This document shows positions 52,661 through 61,966 of a DNA stretch of 64,000 bases, piece by piece. The stretch's first letter is position 1. Every line of letters begins with the position of its first letter. The translations under genes were made by a program, and so were the position numbers. This stretch comes from JAHEDH01 sp963753285 (lineage in GTDB: Bacteria > Actinomycetota > Acidimicrobiia > Spongiisociales > ZC4RG35). The stretch spans positions 248,001 to 312,000 of the forward strand of contig CAVWBT010000008.1 of the NCBI GenBank assembly GCA_963753285.1, written 5' to 3'. Under the pieces are notes generated by a model. That model saw only the letters and a program-made list of their open reading frames with translations, searched no databases and was not told the DNA's origin.

Positions 52661-53905
52661 TCACGCAGAGCGAACAGACATCCACGCAGCGACCGTCAGG
52701 GCAACGAGCTCGCCGCTCAGGAATGCCACGGCGACCGAGCGATCGGGGGTGAGCCCCACCAGCGGCAAGACGACCAGGGCTGCCAGCAGACCGGAAACCC
52801 AAGCGGTCGCCAATCGGCCCGTTCCGCCTAGGGCGACGAGCACCTGGCCGGAGACCTGCGTGGTCGACGCAGCCACGACCCCGGCGGCGGCCAGGGCGGC
52901 CACCAGGCGATCCGGTGTGGCGTGGAACAGCACATCGACCACCTCGGGCCCGATGAGCCACCCGACGAGACCGCCGAGGGCTGCCAAGGCCAGTCCTCCC
53001 CCGACGATGCGTGTCGTGATCGTGCGGAAGCCGCCGCCGTCCTCGGCGATCTTGACCAGGAACGGCAGAATCCGCCCCTGAAGCGAGTAGATCAAGGTGA
53101 GCGGGCCGCGGAACAGCGTGAAGGTGAGGAACACCGTGCTCACCAGCTCCGGCGGCCCACCGAGCATCGCAATTGCCAGCGGTGCGCCCGCAAGCAGGAG
53201 CTGAGAGGCGCCGCTGCCGGCGACATAGGCGCCGAGGAAGCCCGACGCCTTCGTCGTTTCCACCACGGCGGTCTCGGTGTCGAACCGCCAGTATCGAGTG
53301 GCAAGCGCAGCGAACGGCGCGAGCACCATCGCCCAGGCCAACGATCGAGCGCCTGTGGCAATGGCGATCAAGACGAGCGCGGCGAGCAGGCGGACGGCGC
53401 CCTCCCAGAAGAGGACCCATCCCATCAGCCCGAAGCGGCGGTGTCCCGCCAGGACGCCCTTCCCCACCGTCAGCGTTGCGTACCCGATCGGAAGCAGGAA
53501 GAGGAAGAGGACGAAGAGACCGTCTCCGGCGAAGAGGGAGTCGAGGAACACCAGCGCCACGACGCCGCCGACTGTCGCCGTCCCGAGCGCTGTCACCGCA
53601 ATCACCTTGATGTCGTCACGCAGCACGCGGCGACCCCTGCTCGCTTCTCGCGTGACGTATTGCTCGAGCGGGATCAGCGCAACCGTCACCAAGATGAAGA
53701 AGACCGTCCAGAGCTGGGCGATCGGAGCGAAGGCCGCCTCGCCGAGCGTTCGGTTGCCGAATGCCTGGAAGAGATACGCAGCGACGGCACCGAAGAAGGT
53801 GCCTGCGAGCAGCATCGATGTTCCAGGGGCGCGGAACCCGCGGGGAGGAGTCAGGTCCGCCTGTTCACTGTCGACGGTCTCGAGCATGGCGTTGTCATCG
53901 GTCAC
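52661..53905 (-). CDS. Polysaccharide flippase, Wzx/MATE-like
   Basis: A 414-residue membrane protein with about 12 helices and the pattern of O-antigen/teichuronic acid flippases: a first helix after a 27-residue cytoplasmic tail (GTSMLLAGTFFGAVAAYLFQ), regularly spaced helices and an absence of large loops. It probably moves lipid-linked oligosaccharides across the membrane. Its place beside an O-antigen-ligase-like gene and SLH proteins supports a role in surface polysaccharide export. Family-level naming is uncertain because these proteins have few fixed motifs. Confidence 0.78.
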   Translation of the reverse strand: MTDDNAMLETVDSEQADLTPPRGFRAPGTSMLLAGTFFGAVAAYLFQAFGNRTLGEAAFAPIAQLWTVFFILVTVALIPLEQYVTREASRGRRVLRDDIKVIAVTALGTATVGGVVALVFLDSLFAGDGLFVLFLFLLPIGYATLTVGKGVLAGHRRFGLMGWVLFWEGAVRLLAALVLIAIATGARSLAWAMVLAPFAALATRYWRFDTETAVVETTKASGFLGAYVAGSGASQLLLAGAPLAIAMLGGPPELVSTVFLTFTLFRGPLTLIYSLQGRILPFLVKIAEDGGGFRTITTRIVGGGLALAALGGLVGWLIGPEVVDVLFHATPDRLVAALAAAGVVAASTTQVSGQVLVALGGTGRLATAWVSGLLAALVVLPLVGLTPDRSVAVAFLSGELVALTVAAWMSVRSA

Positions 53906-53928
53906 GGAGCCTCACGACTGGAGCGATG

Positions 53929-55848
53929 TCACGTGTCCGCTCTCAACAGGCGCGCCAGGAATGATGCCATCTGTTCGCGTGTCACGTCGGTGTATGGGCT
54001 GAACGTGGTTGCACTCGTGCCGTTCGTCACCTGTAGCTTCACGAGGCCCTGGATGGCACCGACTGCCTCCCCGCTGAGCCCCCCAAGGTCGGCGAACGGT
54101 GACGAGCCCGTCGGGAGGAGGTAGCCGGCGCTGGTGTGAACGCGAGTGAGGAACAGCGCCATCTGCCAGCGAGGAATGGTGCCGTTGGGATCGAACTGGG
54201 TTGCGCTGACCCCGGTGGTGATGCCCAACGCCTTCAGGCTGTTGATGTCGGCGACCACGTCCTGAGGGAGACCCGCGATGTCGGTGAACCCCTGATCACC
54301 GACGGCAGGAATGTCCACGCCGATGAGCTCTGCCTCCCTGATGAGATACTGCGCCATCTGCCAGCGAGCGATAGGTCCGGTCGGGTCGAAGAGGTTGGCG
54401 GTGACAGGCGGCATGATGCCGAAGTAGACCATGCAGTCGATGTCCGGGCCGTGCGTTCCTCCCGGATCGACATCGGTGAGCCCGGCCGTCGGAACCGGCT
54501 GCTCGCACGGCCGATCGGGGATCACGACACCGGAGCCGGCGGGTGCATCGATGGTGTACGTGTGTGATCGCATGCCAAGAGCGGAGCGGAAACTGCGGCC
54601 TGAGCGGGTGATCGTGATAGGCGCCCCGTTGAGCGTGCCCGAGATCGTCACCTCGGCGACTGAGCCCGACGGGTTGTTCCCCGTGACGGCAACCCCGGTG
54701 ACGGTGTCGAGGCCGATGGCCGATGCGATCTCCGAACCCGTCACCGACACCGTCCACGCGTCGAACGGGTTGTTGGCAAGCGGGTCCTTGGACCACGGGT
54801 CCGGCACGCCCCTGAGGTAGGGCGCCGACTCGGATGCGCCGAGTCCGCTGGCGTTGTCGTCGGTGTGACCGCCCGAGGAAGACGAGTAGTACGCCACGAT
54901 CACGCTCTGTTGCGACGCCGACGGGTGGGTGATCACGGTTCCCGCAGTCGCTTGCACGGCTGCGACCCAGTTGCTCCCGAAGAGCTCGGTCTCCTTCGCC
55001 AATCCGACGTAGTTCTGATCCGCGACGGTGGAGACGAGCTGACACCAGCATTGCGCTTTGCGACCCGAGTCGAGCGCATCTCCCCCCTCGCCGGCATCGC
55101 CCCATCGCAGCGCCTGACGAACGCCGTACGTGCGTGCTGCGATCGCCTGTGCCTGGAGCGAGGCGGTCGGCCAACTCGAGGGCACCTCACCGATGCCGTA
55201 GACGTAGTCCTCGATGCCGATCTCGAGTGAGACGTGGAACCCGGCGCCGGCCGGACGGATCCTCAGGGTGCCTCGCGCGTACTCGCGGGACAGTTCTGGG
55301 AGATGGACCGAGGCGCCCGTCGCGTTGTCCCACTCGATCGTCGCTCGACAGGTTCCCGGATTCCCGACCGCCGTGCCTTCGAGGAAGAACTGACACGCTC
55401 CGCCACCGAGGGCCCGGAACTCCCAGTTCTCGTCGGCGTTCGCCGTCTGGGTGGGGCATGTACCCTCCCCGTCGTTCGCTTTGCACAGGCCGGCGGCCCC
55501 GTTGTGCATGTGGAACTGCAGCGACGTCCGGTTCTGGGAGAGCCCGATCCAGAGGGGATCCGGATCGGTGACGATCCAGCTGTTGGCTCCGAGAACGCTG
55601 GACACGTCCTGCAAGGTCACGCCCGTGTAGTAGTACTGGATGATTTCGGATGCCGAACGACCCGACGCGGCGAGGGCGCGCGCTCCGTACTGGCTCATCC
55701 CGACACCATGACCCCAGCCGGAGCCGTTGATGACATACGTGTCGTCGTTGGTCTGAGCAGAGGCGCCCACCGGCAGCAGCGTGGCCAGTAGGGCGAGCGC
55801 GACGAAGATGACGGCGCGGCGAAGATGTGAGGTGTCGGTGAGGGTCAT
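53929..55848 (-). CDS. SpoIID/LytB-domain protein with SLH repeats
   Basis: A 639-residue exported protein. A signal peptide (ending PVGASAQT) is followed by a SpoIID/LytB domain: GSGWGHGVGMSQYGARALA and VPSSWPTASLQAQAIAARTYG are diagnostic. SpoIID is a lytic transglycosylase in spore formers; LytB in others enhances amidases. The last 200 residues contain three SLH-type repeats (FTDIAGLPQDVVADI...GITTG...F.P...I.RWQMA.FLTR), which anchor proteins to secondary wall polymers. Its ATG overlaps the stop of the amidase gene (ATGA), so the two are coupled, matching the SpoIID/amidase partnership. Confidence 0.9.
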   Translation of the reverse strand: MTLTDTSHLRRAVIFVALALLATLLPVGASAQTNDDTYVINGSGWGHGVGMSQYGARALAASGRSASEIIQYYYTGVTLQDVSSVLGANSWIVTDPDPLWIGLSQNRTSLQFHMHNGAAGLCKANDGEGTCPTQTANADENWEFRALGGGACQFFLEGTAVGNPGTCRATIEWDNATGASVHLPELSREYARGTLRIRPAGAGFHVSLEIGIEDYVYGIGEVPSSWPTASLQAQAIAARTYGVRQALRWGDAGEGGDALDSGRKAQCWCQLVSTVADQNYVGLAKETELFGSNWVAAVQATAGTVITHPSASQQSVIVAYYSSSSGGHTDDNASGLGASESAPYLRGVPDPWSKDPLANNPFDAWTVSVTGSEIASAIGLDTVTGVAVTGNNPSGSVAEVTISGTLNGAPITITRSGRSFRSALGMRSHTYTIDAPAGSGVVIPDRPCEQPVPTAGLTDVDPGGTHGPDIDCMVYFGIMPPVTANLFDPTGPIARWQMAQYLIREAELIGVDIPAVGDQGFTDIAGLPQDVVADINSLKALGITTGVSATQFDPNGTIPRWQMALFLTRVHTSAGYLLPTGSSPFADLGGLSGEAVGAIQGLVKLQVTNGTSATTFSPYTDVTREQMASFLARLLRADT

Positions 55849-57845
55849 GGGGAGGCGCTTTCTCCGATCAGGGTAGCCACGGTCCGCGAAAGAAACGTTG
55901 CCATCTGTTCACGTGTGATGGGTGCATCGGGTTCGAACGTCTGTGGCGTCGTTCCCGTCGTGATGCCGAGTGCAGCGATACGGGTGATCGCATCGACCAC
56001 CTCGGCCGGCGATCCGCTGATGTCCTCGAACGTGGTATCGACCTCTGGCACATCGGCACCGAGCAGCGTCAGCGTGCGATCGAGGAACAGCGCCATCTCC
56101 CATCTGGACACGAGCCCTCCGGGATCGAACCGGTCGGCGGCGACGCCGGTCGTGATCCCAAGCGCTGCGAGCTCCTCGATCGCCCGACGTGTCTGCTCCG
56201 GGTACTGCTCGATGTCGGTGAATACCGGCTGGTCCGGTGTCAGGGGCTCCATGCCGGCCAACGCCCACAGTCGAGTGAGGAACAGCGCCATCTGCCACCG
56301 CTCGACGTTTGCGAGAGGACAGAACTGCAGATCGGCGCATCCGGCGGTGAGCCCAACGGCTGCGACGTGCTCGATCGACGCCTCGTGGGGAGACTGCTCG
56401 TCGTCGAAGAACGGCGGGCTGAAATCGCCGAGCACGAACTCGAAACGAGCCGGGCGCGGAGGGGGTGCGCCATTGGTGGGAGCCGACAGCACAGTCGCGA
56501 TGTAGGTTCCCCATTCGAGCGTGGTGTCGGGCTGCCACGGCACGGAACCGGCGGCTCCCGTTCCGCTGTCTGCGACGAGGAGGTCGCCGGTCGGCGAGCG
56601 CAACTCGAACAGCCAGTTCGACTCCGACGTCGTCGCAAAGTCGAAGCTGGTGGGCTCGTAGCCCTGGACGCGATTGCCCGGCACCGGATCGACGGTCGGC
56701 CAGCCCCCGTAGACGCGTTCACCGGGGACCTGGGCGATCCGCTCGGTCAGTGCTCCGAGCAGGTTGTAGCCGATGCTGCCCGGGCAACCGGTCGTGCCGA
56801 CGTCACGATGACCGGAGATCGCTCGCAGCGGCACGGCAACACCGTCGGGATAGGTAGGCGAATCGCGGGAGACGACGACCGGAGTGGATCGAGGGTCGAC
56901 GTGGGCCACGTCCAGGCGCCAAGCACCGTACGCCACGAACGCGTCCTGTGCGGCCGCAGTGGGCGGAGCGACATTGTGATCGCCGATGAACGCCACTCCC
57001 ACAGACGTCGAGTTGAAGCCTGCGGCGTGCGCTCCGCGAACCGGTTGGTCCACGCCGCCGCCTCGACCCTCCCAGATCGTGCCGAATGAGTCGATCAACG
57101 TGTTGTATCCGATGTCGTTCCAACCTCGCACCCCGACGTGATACGAACAGATCGCGTACAGGAGTTCGGGCACGTCACTCGGTTGGTAGGCGTTGGCGTT
57201 GGCCGAATGAATGGTGTGGTGCACGAAGAGCACTTCGACTCGTGTTCGAGTGCTGTACTCGACGTCCTCGCCCACGCAGTCCTGGCCGCCCCAGGCCGAT
57301 CGAGGCTGGATCGCGGGCTGGTCCGGAGTGGCGAGCACCCGTGCATCCGACGACCAGCCGATTCGCTCGACCTGCGCGGTGATCCGGTCGCCAAGACTCA
57401 GTTGTGAGCCGGTCGTGTCGACGAACTGGAGCGCCGGCTCGCCGGCTCCCTCCCATTGGACCTGGATCCAGGACGACCCGCCCGTGTAAACGGCTTCGGA
57501 CGCGACGGTCTGATCACCTTCACCGGCATCCCGATCGGGACCGTGGTCGTCGGCGTGGATCGGGACCCACGGGCCCCAGGTCGAGCCGTCATCACTGACC
57601 CTGACTGCGGCATCCCCGCTCCCGCCGTGAGGCCAAGACAGCCCGACGGCGGTCGTGGTCAATTCGATGGCATCCGACCGCTGCAGCGCGCTCTCGGCGC
57701 CGGCTTCCAGCACTCGTTCGCCGGTCACGGCCGGGTATCGAACCGGATCGAGCGAGACCTCCGAAATGGTCAGCACCGCCAGAACTGCGATCGGCACGCC
57801 GATCAGCCGCAGCCGGTTCACCCGGTCATTGTTTTTCCCCCGCAT
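55845..57845 (-). CDS. N-acetylmuramoyl-L-alanine amidase (PGRP type) with SLH repeats
   Basis: Cleaves the lactyl-peptide bond of peptidoglycan. It has 666 residues: an N-terminal hydrophobic signal/anchor segment (about 12-28), a beta-rich region to about 170, an Amidase_2/PGRP domain with zinc ligands in FVHHTIHS, GYNTLID, GHRDVGTTGCPG (His and Cys), a linker, and three SLH repeats in the last 190 residues. GGAAGG lies six bases before the ATG. All catalytic residues appear intact. It precedes the SpoIID-like gene with a four-base overlap. Confidence 0.92.
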   Translation of the reverse strand: MRGKNNDRVNRLRLIGVPIAVLAVLTISEVSLDPVRYPAVTGERVLEAGAESALQRSDAIELTTTAVGLSWPHGGSGDAAVRVSDDGSTWGPWVPIHADDHGPDRDAGEGDQTVASEAVYTGGSSWIQVQWEGAGEPALQFVDTTGSQLSLGDRITAQVERIGWSSDARVLATPDQPAIQPRSAWGGQDCVGEDVEYSTRTRVEVLFVHHTIHSANANAYQPSDVPELLYAICSYHVGVRGWNDIGYNTLIDSFGTIWEGRGGGVDQPVRGAHAAGFNSTSVGVAFIGDHNVAPPTAAAQDAFVAYGAWRLDVAHVDPRSTPVVVSRDSPTYPDGVAVPLRAISGHRDVGTTGCPGSIGYNLLGALTERIAQVPGERVYGGWPTVDPVPGNRVQGYEPTSFDFATTSESNWLFELRSPTGDLLVADSGTGAAGSVPWQPDTTLEWGTYIATVLSAPTNGAPPPRPARFEFVLGDFSPPFFDDEQSPHEASIEHVAAVGLTAGCADLQFCPLANVERWQMALFLTRLWALAGMEPLTPDQPVFTDIEQYPEQTRRAIEELAALGITTGVAADRFDPGGLVSRWEMALFLDRTLTLLGADVPEVDTTFEDISGSPAEVVDAITRIAALGITTGTTPQTFEPDAPITREQMATFLSRTVATLIGESASP

Positions 57846-57880
57846 GTACAACCTTCCTTCGGAGCACTCCGCCCGCGAAG

Positions 57881-59215
57881 TCATGCGCCTTTCGGCGTCT
57901 GGGAGGAAAGACGAGGCTGCCCCTCCGCTGTTACGGCACCGGACAGCGCGCACGACAGGTATATGCCTGCAGCGAACCACCACGTGGGCTCGAACAGCAC
58001 CGTTTGGGTCATCGCCGGGAGGAACGTCACGGCGAGGAGTGCGCCGGCGACGGCGCCACCACCCGAGCGAATGATCACCACCAGCAGGACCACGAAGGCG
58101 AAGAATCCGACCAGCCCGGTCTCCGCCAGCAGCTCGAGCACCAGGTTGTGCGGCTCCTGGAGGATCGAGTTCGTCAACCAGCCGACACCCAGCCCGACGC
58201 CGAGGATCGGGTTCGACGTGAACATCTCCCAGTACTCGGGCCACACGTCCGCGCGCTCCTCGGAGGGCTCGAACCGGTCTCCGAACGCCACGTCGGAGCG
58301 TTCGAACAGGCCGGTGATGTCGGCGAGGAGGTCCCACCCCTGGCTGAGCCGGAACGCGAACTGGAGATCCACGTCTCCGGCGACCTCCGGGGGATCCACA
58401 ACGAACATGACGGCGGTCAACGCGACCGCAACCGCCGCGGCAACCGCCAGGCGCTTCGTGATCCACCCGACGTCGACCCAACCCGCCCGGACCATCGACA
58501 CTCCCACGAGGGAGAGCCCGAGCGGCAACGCCAGCCAGCCCGTGCGGCTGAACGCCATCAGCACTGCGAATGCGAGCCCTCCGATCACGGCTCCCTCGAT
58601 GCCGAGCCCGACCCTCGGACGACGCGCCGCTGCGACCAGTGCAAGTACGGCCCACAGCACGGACCAGGCAGCTCCGTAGCCGGGATCCTGGTGCCAGTTG
58701 GTGAGCGCGATGAAGCCGGACTCCAGGTAGGCCGGTTTCGACGTCCGGAAGACCCCGGGGAGATCGTTGATGGTATTCACGGCCCCGGCACCGAACACAC
58801 CGAAGTTCACCAGCGAGAACACCACCGCGGTGACGCCGATCACTGCACCGGTCCAGAAGACCACCGTCAGCATGTCGTCGATCAGACCAGTCCGCCTGAG
58901 ACGGCGTTCGGTCACGAGCATGACCATCGCACCTACGGCGATCGCCAGGCCGAGTTGGAAGAACCGCTCGCGAAATGGCGCCGCCGGGTAGCCGATCAAC
59001 AGCACCAACCCGAATGCGAGCAGCGCTAGAGACGCGTTGCGGTGATACGGCCAGAGTCGGTCACGAACGGCACCAGCGATGTCTGCGGCGATGATCGCGA
59101 CCAAGAGGATCAGGAACGGCTTCCATGAGATCCACGCAGAGAGGAACACGGTGTGCAGCGGCAGCACTGCAACCATGGCGAGGAAGATTCGATCTATCGT
59201 GCTTCGTGCGTGCAC
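57881..59215 (-). CDS. O-antigen ligase/polymerase-like membrane protein
   Basis: About 444 residues and 10-12 membrane helices. The Wzy_C signature is seen in FSRTGWLALPLGL and, after a large loop (about residues 270-350), in NPILGVGLGVGWL with EPHNLVLELLAETGLVGFFAF, the HN...E..A.TG motif of polymerases and ligases. It probably polymerises or ligates a surface polysaccharide. Starts at GTG 59215 or ATG 59176 are possible; the first includes one more turn of the opening helix. It is the first gene of the operon with the amidase and SpoIID-like genes and is divergent from the metalloprotease gene. Confidence 0.82.
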   Translation of the reverse strand: MHARSTIDRIFLAMVAVLPLHTVFLSAWISWKPFLILLVAIIAADIAGAVRDRLWPYHRNASLALLAFGLVLLIGYPAAPFRERFFQLGLAIAVGAMVMLVTERRLRRTGLIDDMLTVVFWTGAVIGVTAVVFSLVNFGVFGAGAVNTINDLPGVFRTSKPAYLESGFIALTNWHQDPGYGAAWSVLWAVLALVAAARRPRVGLGIEGAVIGGLAFAVLMAFSRTGWLALPLGLSLVGVSMVRAGWVDVGWITKRLAVAAAVAVALTAVMFVVDPPEVAGDVDLQFAFRLSQGWDLLADITGLFERSDVAFGDRFEPSEERADVWPEYWEMFTSNPILGVGLGVGWLTNSILQEPHNLVLELLAETGLVGFFAFVVLLVVIIRSGGGAVAGALLAVTFLPAMTQTVLFEPTWWFAAGIYLSCALSGAVTAEGQPRLSSQTPKGA

Positions 59216-59258
59216 AGGCCACCGTCCGATCGCCCGCCAGGCTAGGTGGGGCGCCGAG

Positions 59259-59264
59259 TAGCCT
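59259..59264 (+). promoter_or_regulatory. -10 box (TAGCCT) for the metalloprotease gene
   Basis: TAGCCT ends nine bases before the ATG at 59274, consistent with leaderless transcription. Confidence 0.4.
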
Positions 59265-59273
59265 GTGATCTCG

Positions 59274-61010
59274 ATGCGGCAATCGGTCATCCTGGGTGTG
59301 AGCCTCCTGCTCACGACGCTTCTCGCGGTGGGCCCAGCCGATGCCGCCGGTGACCCGTATGCCGCCGACCCGCTCGGGCTGGTCCCGTTCATCGACACCG
59401 CGCAGCAGGTCTACTCGTCGGGCACGGACACGTGGGAAGTCTGGGTCTGCGAGGTCGCCAATGGAGACCTGACGCTCGATCCGGTGACTGTCACCGACAC
59501 CGTGAACGCCGAGATCACCCCATACTTCCAGTGGCTGTCAGAGGGCGCATACACGCCGGTGTTCGTCGCCGGCGGCGTTGTCGAATCGACCGACGTGATC
59601 GACCAGGAGGAGTTCGAGCAGGAACGGGCCTTCGCTCCCGGGTGTGGTGATGCCGTCGCAACCGCATCGAACTCATCGCCCAACGGGGCGCTGATCGTCG
59701 TCAACGTGGGATTCGACGGCGGCTACGGCACGTTCGGCGGCGTATGTCCCGAAGATCCCTTCACCGGATGCACCGAGTTGTTCCCCGGCAATTCGAGGCG
59801 TGCGGTTGTCGGCGCAGCTTCTGTGACGCTGGTCGACGGGTTCAGCGAACCCCAGTTCATCACCGTGGCCCACGAGATCGGCCATGCACAGAACTGGGCT
59901 CACTCGTACACGGGCCTCACCTTCGATCCGGACACCAACGTGCTCGACCGCTACGACAACGACGTGGACATGCTGAGCGGCGGGTCGGTCAGCGGGCCAC
60001 CGATCGGCACACTCGCCTATCACCGCTACGAAGCGGGATGGCTGAGCCCTCAAGACGTTCGGATCCACGAGTCGGGTGTCTCGAACTACCGCATCTCGAT
60101 GATCGGCCAGCCGGGGATCGGCATGGTCGTGATCCCTGGTTCCGGGCCCGGTGTCTTCTACACGCTCGAGACCAGGCGTCGGGTGGCGTTCGATGCCGGT
60201 CTGCCGTTCGCAGGGGTGGCGGTGCACAAGATCGACCAGCGAAGGGATTCGGCGTGCGTCATCCCTCAGGGGTTCCCCTCCACCTGGCCATGTTTCGCAA
60301 CACTCACACGGATCACGCCCGAGCCGGCGGTCGAAGGTGGCGGCTCGGCGCACGTGATCGGACTCGACGACGCCGTGCAGATCGGGCCCTTCGCCGTGTC
60401 GATCGTCGCAGCCGACCAGGTGTCGTTCACCGTCCGGGTGGCGCGCCAGGAATCTGGCAGATTCATCGACGACGACGGCAACTTCCACGAACCGAACATC
60501 GAGGCCATCGCCGAGCTCGGGATCACTCTCGGATGCAATCCACCCGACAACGACCGGTACTGCCCGAGCGCTCCGGTCACGCGGGCCGAGATGGCCGCTT
60601 TCATCATCCGTGCACTCGGTGAGGACGTTGCGACGGCGCCCCATGAGGACCGTTTTCCGGACGTCTCGGCGGACGCCTGGTACTCGCAGTCTGTCGAACG
60701 GTTGGCGGCACTCGGGATCACGCTCGGTTACGACGACGGCACCTACCGACCGAACTCGATCGTGACCAGAGCCGAAATGGCGGCCTTCCTCACAAGGGCG
60801 TTCGTCGATCCGGCCGACGTCGTCACCGCATCCGGGGCGTTCGAAGACGTCCCGACGACAACCTGGTATGCGAACTCCTCCGAGACGCTGCTCGCCCAGG
60901 GCATCACGGCCGGGTGTTTCCCCGACCCCCTCCGCTACTGCCCCGACGACCAGGTGCTGCGAGACCAGATGGCGTCGTTCGTGGCGAGGTCGCTTGGGGT
61001 CGAGCCGTAG
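59274..61010 (+). CDS. Secreted zinc metalloprotease-like protein with SLH repeats
   Basis: A 578-residue exported protein. The signal peptide ends near GPADAAG. The zinc site HEIGHAQNWAH (HExxH plus a third His six residues on) lies near residue 200, similar to gametolysin/metzincin-like peptidases (M11), although the metzincin Gly is replaced by Asn. Several Cys pairs suggest disulfides. The last 180 residues hold three SLH repeats (AEMAAFIIRAL, AEMAAFLTRAF and a third ending MASFVARSLG). It is the third SLH protein in the region and is divergent from the polysaccharide gene. The substrate is unknown. Confidence 0.85.
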   Translation: MRQSVILGVSLLLTTLLAVGPADAAGDPYAADPLGLVPFIDTAQQVYSSGTDTWEVWVCEVANGDLTLDPVTVTDTVNAEITPYFQWLSEGAYTPVFVAGGVVESTDVIDQEEFEQERAFAPGCGDAVATASNSSPNGALIVVNVGFDGGYGTFGGVCPEDPFTGCTELFPGNSRRAVVGAASVTLVDGFSEPQFITVAHEIGHAQNWAHSYTGLTFDPDTNVLDRYDNDVDMLSGGSVSGPPIGTLAYHRYEAGWLSPQDVRIHESGVSNYRISMIGQPGIGMVVIPGSGPGVFYTLETRRRVAFDAGLPFAGVAVHKIDQRRDSACVIPQGFPSTWPCFATLTRITPEPAVEGGGSAHVIGLDDAVQIGPFAVSIVAADQVSFTVRVARQESGRFIDDDGNFHEPNIEAIAELGITLGCNPPDNDRYCPSAPVTRAEMAAFIIRALGEDVATAPHEDRFPDVSADAWYSQSVERLAALGITLGYDDGTYRPNSIVTRAEMAAFLTRAFVDPADVVTASGAFEDVPTTTWYANSSETLLAQGITAGCFPDPLRYCPDDQVLRDQMASFVARSLGVEP

Positions 61011-61042
61011 GCGCTGCACGCTTCGCGTCTCACGCCTCCGTT

Positions 61043-61277
61043 CCTGAAGGAGTTCTTGTCGGGAGGGGCGGTCGCGCCGGACGTGGTCCCCGACGCCGGG
61101 CCCCCGGACGTCACCGACTGACAAGAACGACGGTCGAGCACCCAAAGACGCGGCGGCAGCACTCGTCGAGGCGGTGGTCGACCAGTCGACGTTCTTTGGA
61201 CAGTGCGAAACCCCACGGTTCTGATCTCATCACGATCAACTAGGGGTGAACGCTGTCCAAAGAACAGAAGTACACCA
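61043..61277 (-). repeat. Family A structured repeat, copy 4, inverted
   Basis: In reverse orientation the element shows AAGGAGTTCTTGTCGGGA, then GACAAGAACGACGGTCGAGC near 61120-61139, then the hairpin GTTCTTTGGACAG (61191-61203) with CTGTCCAAAGAAC (61253-61265). Compared with copies 1 and 2, one pair has changed from G-C to T-A on both arms. The 361-base gap between the metalloprotease and the sigma factor has no gene. Confidence 0.8.
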
Positions 61278-61371
61278 GCGAACACGCCGCCGCGCCTCGA
61301 ATCCACGCCGCGCATGCGGTGGCTCCACGAGTCCACTGGGATGCAAGTCGGGTGACCAGTGGGTCGCGGCC

Positions 61372-61866
61372 CTAACCGTCGGAGACTTCCTCGAGGGCGA
61401 GTTCGAGGCGTTGGCGGGCACGCATGACGCCGATGCGGATGGCGCCTTCTTTCGCCGAGAATCGGCCGGCGATCTCGCCGTAGGACAGGCCGGCGACATC
61501 ACGCATCCAGAGCAGCTCACGATCGCGGGGCTTGAGCATCTGGTATGCCTCCCGAACCTCGCGGTGATCGTCGGCGATCACGAGGGCTTCGGTCGGATCG
61601 TCCATCGCCGCCTCCCGCTCACCCGGCAGCGTCGGCCGCTGTTTCCTGCGGAAGTGGTCGTACAGCTTCGAACGGGCGATCCGCCAGAACCAGGCCTCGA
61701 ACTTGCGGGGGTCGCGCAGCTTCGGCAGCGTCCTGATCACGGCTTCACAGGCGTCGGCTGCCATGTCCTCGGCGTCGAAGTGCCGCAGCCCCTGGTTGCG
61801 GTAGAACGCCACGAGCTTCGGGACCGCCGCAGTGGAGATCAGTGCCAGAACTGCCGTGTCACCCAC
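61372..61866 (-). CDS. ECF-like RNA polymerase sigma factor
   Basis: A 164-residue sigma-70-family protein. Region 2 covers FDAEDMAADACEAVIRTLPKL with the WFWRIARSKLYDHFRRK promoter-melting segment; region 4 is LKPRDRELLWMRDVAGLSYGEIAGRF with the HTH. The frame is open far upstream but has no start codon there; GTG 61866, preceded by GAGG, is the first usable start. The size and lack of region 1.1/3 fit group 4 sigma factors. The gene encoding the membrane protein just upstream (stop 61967) is the natural candidate for its regulator. Confidence 0.85.
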   Translation of the reverse strand: MGDTAVLALISTAAVPKLVAFYRNQGLRHFDAEDMAADACEAVIRTLPKLRDPRKFEAWFWRIARSKLYDHFRRKQRPTLPGEREAAMDDPTEALVIADDHREVREAYQMLKPRDRELLWMRDVAGLSYGEIAGRFSAKEGAIRIGVMRARQRLELALEEVSDG

Positions 61867-61966
61867 CTGGGCAGCCTCGACGGCGACGACGTCTGGCGGC
61901 CACCGTCGCCACGCCTCGACGCGCTCGGCGGACGTGGCGCGACCATGAGTGCGGGGTCGGGTTTGT

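Noticed and set aside
55845..58655. 936-residue version of the PGRP amidase
   Set aside because: The extra N-terminal part is Arg-rich antisense of the O-antigen-ligase-like gene; ATG 57845 with GGAAGG upstream is the real start.
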